10,234 nucleotides of DNA from Bacteroidales bacterium Bact_07 (GTDB taxonomy: Bacteria > Bacteroidota > Bacteroidia > Bacteroidales > Tenuifilaceae): positions 1 to 10,234 of the forward strand of contig LUYY01000216.1 of NCBI GenBank assembly GCA_001603415.1. The letters run 5' to 3'. Within the stretch, counting starts at the first letter, position 1. Every line of letters starts with the position of its first letter. The notes beneath the pieces were generated by a model. It saw only the letters and a program-made list of their open reading frames with translations. It made no database searches and was not told the DNA's origin. The translations under genes were made by a program, and so were the position numbers. Below are positions 1 through 9,100 of this stretch, piece by piece.

Positions 1-25
1 GTAGTTCGTTGTTTGTGAATTATAA

Positions 26-56
26 GAACGCACGCGTTATGAGAGGCGCGCTAACG
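26..56 (+). repeat. Left arm of a diverged 31-bp inverted repeat flanking the gene
   Basis: This 31-base stretch begins GAACGCACGCG and ends TAACG. It matches the minus strand of 9829-9859 at 25 of 31 positions without gaps, including a perfect first 11 bases. It is CG-rich in an otherwise AT-leaning context. It could be a copy of a dispersed intergenic repeat or a remnant of an inverted boundary; the window alone cannot decide. Confidence 0.65.
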
Positions 57-76
57 TGGAGGAAACTAACGAAGAG

Positions 77-94
77 GAATTTTGAATTTTGAAT
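77..94 (+). repeat. Short GAATTTT tandem repeat
   Basis: Two and a half copies of the heptamer GAATTTT (77-83, 84-90, then GAAT) lie between the left inverted-repeat arm and the terminator. It is a low-complexity run and no function is evident. Confidence 0.6.
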
Positions 95-114
95 CTTTCC
101 GTACACTGGACATT

Positions 115-142
115 AAAGAAAAACCCCGGCTCATCACCGGGG
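115..142 (-). terminator. Intrinsic terminator of the giant gene
   Basis: On the minus strand a six-base-pair CCCCGG/CCGGGG stem (124-129 with 137-142) closes a seven-base loop and is followed by TTTTTCTTT (123-115). It begins ten bases after the TAA stop. In the reading frame of the gene a second stop (TGA) follows only five codons later, inside the hairpin loop. Both observations support 152-154 as the true gene end, not an interruption. Confidence 0.85.
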
Positions 143-151
143 CTTGGGTAT

Positions 152-3100
152 TTAGAATGCAAAGTTATTGGGAACATGGTACTGTGGCCCAGTTTCGGGA
201 ATCTTATACACATGAATATCTACCGTATTGGAACCCGTATTGCTACAACCATTTGCCGAAGTAACTATTGGTATAGAATAAGTTATTACCTTATCGGGAT
301 TTGGCCCGCTCCAAACCAAATTGGGAGTAGTATAAACATGTGGTGATGTAACATTATTAAAGTTATAAGTGTTTGTCCCATCGGTTAACTGGTAGTTATA
401 GGGTGAGGTACCCCCAGAAAGTGTAATGGTTAACTCACTATGATCGCCATCGCAAATTGAACTGCTTCCTGATATGGCAATAGTAGCGCTAGGTCTTTCG
501 TTTACAGTTACAGCAAGTGTTAGGGGATCGCTATCACCGCAACCGTTGGTTGAGTATACACTTACATTTCCTGAGGTGGCATTACTAGCGTAGTCAATGG
601 ATATTGAGTTACCACTACCCACAATAGTTGCGCCTGTTCCGCTATAGTTCCATGTGAAGGTTAAGCTGGGGTTATTGGCTACAGAGTAGCCTACGTTAAT
701 ATCTCCTTGGCAAACATTGTCGTCATAAGTAACAAATGCCGCCGGTTTTTCGGGAAGCAACGGGAACGAAATGTTAACATCATCAGTCGAAGTGCACCCA
801 CCATTAGTAATTGTCCAGCGCAAGGTATAATTATTACCGTTTATACCGTTAAATAAACTATTTGGAACAGTGGGTTGAACAACAGTTCCGCCCAAACCGC
901 TAATTATGCTCCATTGTCCGGTACCAATCGTAGGTGTATTGGCAGTTAGTGTTGCCGAGGTTGCACCGCATAACGACTGGTCAACCCCAGCATCTGCTGT
1001 AGTTGGAACAGTATAGGTGGTTACTGGGGTTGGGTCAACAACTCCATTGGTTGGGCTGCCTGGGTTATTATAAGTAAAACTGGTAAGCTGGTAGGTAGCA
1101 CCTGTAGCATCGGTTGGTAGTATATAGGGTTCTGCGGTAACGGTTACAGGGGTTTGGGGGACTCCATCCTTGGTGTAGTTAAGGATATAGTTAAAGGGTC
1201 TGAATGAGCCAATAAACAGAACAGGTATACCGGCATTGCCACAAACCGGACCCGACGGATTAAGCCTAGCTCTCGGTTTGGTGGTGTTAATACATGCTGT
1301 GGTATAGTTAGCCGAACCTGCAGCAGGAATTGTTATCCTAGACGTTGTAGTAACTGTACCATTATTATTATTACCGCTTGCTGATGAGGATAGTTCAGTC
1401 CATGTACCACTATTATCGTAAGCTACCCTCATATCTGATAATCCGTTTTGAGTCATTAACGGGGTAAGGTCGCTTGTGGGGTTCCAATCTAAACCTACAT
1501 ATGCCCTGCTACCAGGATCGGCGCTTACCGTCCAGTACTCCTTGGAGTTTACGTATGTAAGTGGGGCTGCCATTGAGTTATAGGTTGGGTTTGGAGTAAA
1601 AAATTCAACAGTCCAATCGGTTGTTCCTCCCATGAATAGGGCAAGCGATGAAGTTAAAGAAATTTTATTTCCAACCGAAGTTCCTTTTCCTACAGGGAAC
1701 TTAAAATCATCGCCCGAACTCACACGCTTAGTAAGCGGACCATCTACAAACGAAGCCGATGAACCTGCAGCAGGGAAAACACAGTTAATGGCTAAATTAA
1801 CAATTACTAAACGGTTACTCGATGTGGTAGTGATATTTCCGTTCGTAAGGTACAGATTTCCTCCAACCTCAATTAAACCGCCATTACCAATGGATAAGCC
1901 TGCTGGGTTATTTATTTTCAGATGGTTAAACTTATTGCTACCACTAAAATCGCCTAGTGGGCCACCAACCGTTTGTGCAGCCGAACCAGCAAATTCAACA
2001 ATGGCATTGGCTCCAGTTCCCGCATTAAAAGTACCAGTTCCATACCTTTCCATTGTTCCCAGAATGGTTAGCGTACGATTATTAACCGAATTATCGAGTG
2101 TTGGTCCGTCAATTAGTAATTGTTCGCAAATGGTTAGGTTTTTATTGGGCAGAACACGGGTACCTGTACCGGTAAACCTAACCCTTCGTAATTGATTGTA
2201 AAGGTCGGCCACCACATTATAGTTTGTACTTCCACCATACTCAAGTGTACCTCCGGTTGAGCAGTCAAAGAAAGCGTCGTATCGACCGGCAGGGAATGGG
2301 CCTCCATCGGTATAGAGCGTTCCGCTTCCCGATACAATTCCAATATTGTGGCCATAGTATGGTTGAACCGAACGTAAGGTTCCATTGATAGTTGTTCGGT
2401 ATGTAAATGCTTGGTTAGCATTTAGGGTTACGGTGTCGGCTGGGCTAATTGTTACAATAAATCCATTAGGCCCACCAGTGAGTGTGTATGGGTCGCCACC
2501 GGTTTGAACCCAAACCGTAGGATCGTTCCAATCGCCATCCTTAGTTGAAGTAAACTGAGGAATGTTGTTGGGTATGGCAGGATCCTCACCGGCAGTGAAC
2601 TCACCGTTAAGGTCGTTTGCATTTACCAGGTTGAAGGTAATGGTATTATTGGTTTCATCTACGTTATCGGTGCCGGCACCCGGAGCTGCTTTACTCCAAC
2701 TCGTTCCACCAACAGTTCGAGCTGCAATATAATCGGGTTCGGAACCTCTTACATCTGCATCTTTGTAATAAAACACTAGTGTGCCGTTTACGCCCGCAAC
2801 GGCATTGTTCTGTACCTCCCAGTAGTACTGGAGAACTCTATTCCTGTCCAAAACCCCTGGATGGTAACTATTAATGGCATTTATTCTGATATAACCTGTG
2901 GTTGTGTTATTAGTATAGGTAAATACTACAGGGGTGTACTTACCTGTAACCCCTATTGGATAAGTAAAGGTTTGAGCTGGACCTGTGTATGAGGTAAAGT
3001 ATTTACGAATACCCACGTTGCTGAAAACCCCATCAACCACAATCATTTTTGTTGGACTAAAAGGAGCACCCTCAATGGTACTGTTAACTCCAAGGGTTAG

Positions 3101-6100
3101 CATGTACTGGTTTATATTCAGATTACCCAGTGTTAGTACTAAATTTTTGGTGAGTGTTATGGAATTTTGGAGACGAGCACCATTGGAGTTAAAAAGTTCA
3201 AGGGTGCTGAATGTGCCTGTTCCTGAAATATACTGTAAGTTGCTACCCTTTAGTGAAATACCCGTTCCGGTGCCATTATCTGTATAAGTTGCATTATTGG
3301 TAAGGTTACCTGCAATTATTGCAAGGTAAGAGTCGCAGATAAAGGTTCCGCTACTTAGTGTTAGGTTTCCATTTACATTTATATTATTGGATGCTAACGT
3401 TACAGAAGTGAGAGGGTTAATTACCAGATTATTGAATGTAGTAAGGGTTGTTCCTAGTATCTGCTGAGTATTACCGTTGAAGGTTGTGGTATTGGTTCCT
3501 GGAGTATATGTACCATTATTAGTAAAATTACCTTTTAGTGATATGTTGATATTATTGGCAGTTAGAAAACTATTACTGTTTGTTAGGGTGAGCGAACCGT
3601 TTAGTACCAGCGGATTTACCATTAATGTCAGAGTGGCGTTACGGGCAGTTGCTACTGTTTTACCAGTTATGGTTAAGTCATTTAAAGTGATATTGGCATC
3701 CATTCTATAGTTTTGCACAGCATCAGCAGTGGCCCAAGAGGCAGGGGTTTGTGTAAATATGATTTGACCACCTGTTACGCTTCCACTTTCTGGTCGAATA
3801 TATAGATCTCCAAAGGATGTACCTCCACCACGAACTATGGTTATGCTACCCCCGCTCATATTAAATACGCTACCCGGATTAGTTACCTCTAACTTAGCAC
3901 GGGTAAGCGCTGTGGCATCGCCACCCTGTCCGTTAATTATTACCTCACCTCCGCTTTGGTAATACTTAAGCACACCTGTTGTTGTAGAGGTGTTTCTACG
4001 GATTTGCCCGTTAATAAAAAGTTGGCCTCCCTCAACCACCAGTGTTGAATTACCATCGCCGGTGTAAACTATATCGTTATTGTTGTTTGTTGTTCCATTT
4101 ATAGGACCCACAAACACCCTTCCGGCCCTTACGGTAAGTTTTCCGGCTAGGGTAACATCGTTAGTATTGACATTGGAGTTGGCAATCAGTATATTTCGGT
4201 TACCGCTGTTGTTAGGGTAATCAATATACAAACCGGCAGTTTCCGAAATCACAAAAGGAGTAGTTGTTGAGATAGTAAAATCGCTATTAGGGTTTGTTCG
4301 CCTATAAACCAGTGTACCATTTCGCAGGGTAAGCCAGTTATCTGTTAGGGTTGTAAGTGTGCCCCCTATGTCAATTATCAATGAGTCGGCCTGTGAGGTT
4401 CCCTTATCAATGGTAACTCTACCAAATCGGGTAATTGGATTGTTTCGTTGGTTTGTAACGCTCGAGGTGTTACTTCCAGTAAAAGTCAAGGGAATATTTC
4501 TAAAGTCGCATTCACGTGGAGTGGTAATTCCACCGCCTGTAGCCCCGGTTGTATTGTTTACTAAACTTCCACCAATGCTCATAAGTGCCGACGAACCATC
4601 CCAATTGTCGATGGCAGAGTTATCGTTGACCAGAACATCGCCTTTTACTACAAATGTTAGGGTTATGGCTCCACCACCATACCATACTAAACCACCACCC
4701 TGAATATCAAGATTACCATTTACAGTAATTGTCTTAGCTATTCGGGTTGCAGGAGGAGTGGGGTAATTATCGTTCCAAACCGGGCAGAACCATGAATCTG
4801 CATTTTGGCCACGGGTTATTAAATTACCATAGATTAGAAGGTTATTATTTGGGAAAATAATATTTGAACCTCCAAGAGGCGAAAGAATTAAATTACCATA
4901 ACTTGTTATTCCGTTTGGTAGATAGTAAGTGGTTCCAGCTATTGGATTCGTTGTATAGAGCTCAGTTGTTCCTATTGAAACATTATACTCTGAGTAATCA
5001 CCTGAGGGGAATTGGAAAGTAGATAAATCATCATAATCACATGCAATTCTTAAGTTCCCATTTCCGTTAGGGTGATTTAGTACAAGTGAAAACGAAGATG
5101 CCGGGTTAAATCCTACATCAAGCGCTGCACCGCTTTCAATCTTAAGTATGGCACAGCTCCGTGGATCAGCATTTGGTGTTGTAAGGTTTGTATTAAGGTA
5201 AACAGAATCTCTATCTCCAATAATTACAATATCACTAGCACCCGGTACAGTAACGGCAGGTGCTCCGCTGTGGCCTGTTAACGACCATGTGTTAACATTA
5301 CCCCATAATCCGCTCTGGCGACTATAAAAAACGGTAGGAGTTCCAAATGGATTGGTAGGGCTATCGTCGCCAGCAGTATAGTCACCATCGAGGAAACTTG
5401 CATTCTCAAGGAAATTTCCTGCTCCGGGTTCACCTACTAAGTTGTTAGCCTCATCCACATCGCTGGCATTACCCTTTGACCATGTTGAAGTATTTATATC
5501 AAAACGGGCTGCCACATATTCATCCTCGGTAATTCCCGCCCCTGTAACCACATCGGTTTGAACATAGGAGAATCCCATGGTGGCGGTTGCCGAACCCAGG
5601 GTCATACCGCTTGTTTTAACCCGCCAATAGTAGGTAAGTGAACGATTTTTGGTAGTTGTAGCAGGATGTTCGTACCCAACAGGCACTATGGTAATATTGC
5701 CCCATGCGGTAGGTGTGCCATTTATGGTTACAGTTGCAGGGGTGTAGGCTGGTGCAGCATGATTTGTTGAGGGGGCGCCAATAGGGAAAGTGAAACTATT
5801 TGCCCCTGAGGCAAAGGTACGGGTTACCCCTCCATTACCAGCTTGTCCTGAACTGGTAATGTAACGCGTAGCGCTTGATCCTGAAATGCTTGCCGTTGAA
5901 GTAAATTTAAGATTGTAGGTACTAATATCGAACAGTTTATCCTGCGAGAATGTTAAAGTACCCGAAACGGAAGTGTTGGCTTTTAGCCTTACAGGCGCTG
6001 CTATGGCATCGGTGTTATTTAGTTCCAGGTTACGGAAAATACCGTTACCGTCGCCATCAATATCGGTGGGATCATCATCGGCTATTACTATTTTCCCCGA

Positions 6101-9100
6101 TCCTAAATGAATGGCGCTATTGTATATGTATGATGTTGTTGTAGTTGTTGAAGTTGTCAGGGTGATAGTTTTACCGGCATCGTTCAGTGTGCCGGAAATC
6201 AGCATCAGGGAGTCCTGAACTTGTATATCGGTTTGGGTTCCGGAGAAATTCAGAATTTTGCCACTGGGTTTATCCATCTTAAACTTTTTAAAGGCAAATG
6301 CCGTTGCTGAGTTAACCGTAATGGTTTGGTTCGACAAACCATTGAAGATAGTCCAGTTGGTACCGGGTGTATAGGTTGTGCCATTAGCCACAAACATGTT
6401 CCCTCCAATAGTAACATTCAGGTTGTTTGCATTAAAATCGCCTGAGAGTAACGAGAAGTTATTCAGAACGGTCATAGGGTAGGTATCGAGCAATACCACA
6501 CTGGTACTACTTTGCCTGCTAACCGTAAAATTACCGAATTGGGCACGGGATATTACCCTGAAATTGGGCGAATCGGGCAGAAGGGTTCCAGTGTAAGGCG
6601 AAATAACCACCGATCCTCCGGTTACATCAATATTGTTAGGGTCGCTTAAAACCTCAAAGGCTTTTTGTTGGGCGGCGGTACTACCATCACCGCAGATATC
6701 ATAGACATAGATTATACCACCGCTCATGTTGAAAACATTAGCGGTTTCGTTCAGGTTAAAAGTACCAAGTGCCCCCTCTAAACCTCCACTGGTTCGGTTT
6801 GTGCCAAGCGGTGCATTAACCAAATCGCTTACGCTGGTGTAAGCTGTTGGTGTACGGCGGAAACGACCCCTTAAGTAGAAGTTTCCACCGGTTTGTGTAA
6901 ACGATGCCAAACCTCCACCTGTTCCGGCAGAGCGGAACTGCTTGGCATCCACTTCGCCACCGTTAATTTCGAACTGCCCCGAAGCTGCTGCCCATGTTAT
7001 AAATCCACCGCTCTCACGGGTTGAGATGTACCCCCTGTTTATCTTTAAAAGTCCCATGATTGAAAATGAACTACATCCCGCACCAGTATTTATACCCATG
7101 GTGGCATTATCAGGTGCAGCTACGCCATAGGCTACATTAACCTCCCGGTAGTCGTCGGCTGTGGTAAGTATAACCACGTTATCGCCATCGAGTACAAGCG
7201 CTCCATTCCCCGGAATATAAAACTCGGAACTGGGGCCGCCTGGGCCAATATCGCATGCCCCCTCGGAAAGCGAAGGAATAATAGTTGTCCCTTGAAGCAC
7301 CAAAGTACCTGAATGAATCCAAAGTGCCTTATCGAGGTTTGGATTTGCTCCGCCGCCATAGCCTCCAGCAATGTTAGCTCCAAAAAGACGAAAATATTGG
7401 TACTGGGTGGAGTAGACTGTTAGGCTATAGGTTTGGTCAATCCCTTTACTCAAAACAAGATTGTAAAAATCGGTTGTACCCTCGCAGCGTAAATTGTTGC
7501 TGGTGTTCCCTAAAAAGTAAACGGTTGCATACCCCGATGTTGCTCCAAGGGTTATGGGTGGCAATTGGTTATATATTGGATAGGTTAGGTTGGTAAACCT
7601 TACTGTTCCGTAATTGGTAAAATCTCCATAAACGCGAACAGTATGCGATTGGGTATAGTAGTAATTGGTGTATGGTGCTGTACCACCCTCTGCTACTGCA
7701 GTTGGGTCGGTGGTGGTATTGGTTACCCCATTACCAACGGTTATTGAAGCGCCACTATTAACGGTAACACTACCCAAAATGGTTAATTCGCGGCGAGCCG
7801 CTGTGTTATCATTTATACGATATGTACCTTGCATAACGTGCAAATCGCCATTAAGGGTTAGGTTATGGAGTTGAGTTGCAGTTACACCGGGCGCATTTAT
7901 ACGTAGGGTGTTGTATGTGGTTTGCGCTGCGGGTAGTGTAAAGTTTGATGAGTTGTAGTATTCGGTTGTACCCCCACCCGCATTAACAAAAGAGTTTGTT
8001 GTAGCATTAGGGAAGTTAACCGAGGCAAGCTTTAAAGTACCTTCACCGTTAAACTCTTTGAGGATATTAGTAAAGCGGTAGGTTGACATATCCAAAATAC
8101 CACCCGCATTAATATTTAGTTCAAGATTGGTAGTTGCAACATCGGCAGTAAGGGTTACTGTTCGGCCCGAAAGGATTACTACCACATCGCCGTCGCCTGT
8201 AGGAGTACCAATGTTATTCCAGGTAGTTCCACCGGGATCGCTGGTCCAAGTGGCAGGGTCGTTCCAGTTTCCGGTTTGGTACGAGAAGAATGTTTTAGGG
8301 GGATATCCGGCAGTCCATTCGGAGGTAACCGCACTAATGTTGGTAGTGTTGGTTATGGTAAACGTTTTGGCAATATCGTTAAAGGTTTGGGAACCTACAG
8401 GGGTTGCCCATGTCCCGGCAGTTGGCCGTACCCAAACTATACTTGGGTCAACAGGGTTCTCGGTGGCATCGTACTGGAATGTGAGGGTAGCAGTGGTTGC
8501 ACCACTCCCCGTAACCTGCCAGTAACGCTTTAGGTACTGGGAGCCAAGGGTAGCACTGTAAACGGTACGCAAACGGAGGTAGGTGGAACCGGTAATGTTG
8601 CTGGCGGTAACCGGAGCATATACTCCGTTCGATCCAATAGGAATGGTGTATGTGGTAGCGGCAGTTACGGCTTGTTGAATGTAACCAGTACCATCAGTTG
8701 TTATCATACAACCCGAGTTAAACGGGCCTCCCTGAATTGCTGTTGCACTATTGTTATTTATAGTAAGGTTAAAATTGGCAATATTTAGGATAGAACTGTT
8801 TAAATTGAGTATATTGTTCACCTGGGTATTATTGACCAACGATTTTACTCCTCCTCCGGAAAGTGTCAGGTTGGAGTAGGTGTATGCCCCAACATTCTGG
8901 TTTCCCGAATTATTGTAGTTAACTGTACCGGTTGTAGGTGCAGTAGCACCTCCCCCGGCAGTGCTTGTTATTCCGCCTCCGGAAATTGTTCCCCCAACGT
9001 TTATGGTTCCATTTCCCGAAAATAAAAGATATGTCCTCAAATTGGACGCGTTCATAGTAATATCTGCGGAAACATTAATTGTTCCAGTTGTTACTGAAAC

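Noticed and set aside
155..205. IPETG near the C-terminus as a sortase motif
   Set aside because: IPETG resembles sortase signals, but no hydrophobic segment or basic tail follows. The protein ends 13 residues after the PETG begins, and the gene appears to be from a Gram-negative phylum.
1632..2195. Plus-strand open frame of 187 codons antisense to the giant gene
   Set aside because: It lies wholly within the conserved minus-strand coding sequence, has low-complexity Val/Pro/Leu-rich composition from the antisense of Thr/Asn/Gly codons, and shows no domain or signal. Other antisense frames (for example 4359-4703, 8127-8525 and 9138-9350) are rejected for the same reason.
2134..2421. Minus-strand open frames in another phase (2134-2421 and 7132-7383)
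   Set aside because: Both overlap fully with the in-frame giant gene, whose motifs continue unbroken across them, so they are not frameshift products or separate genes.
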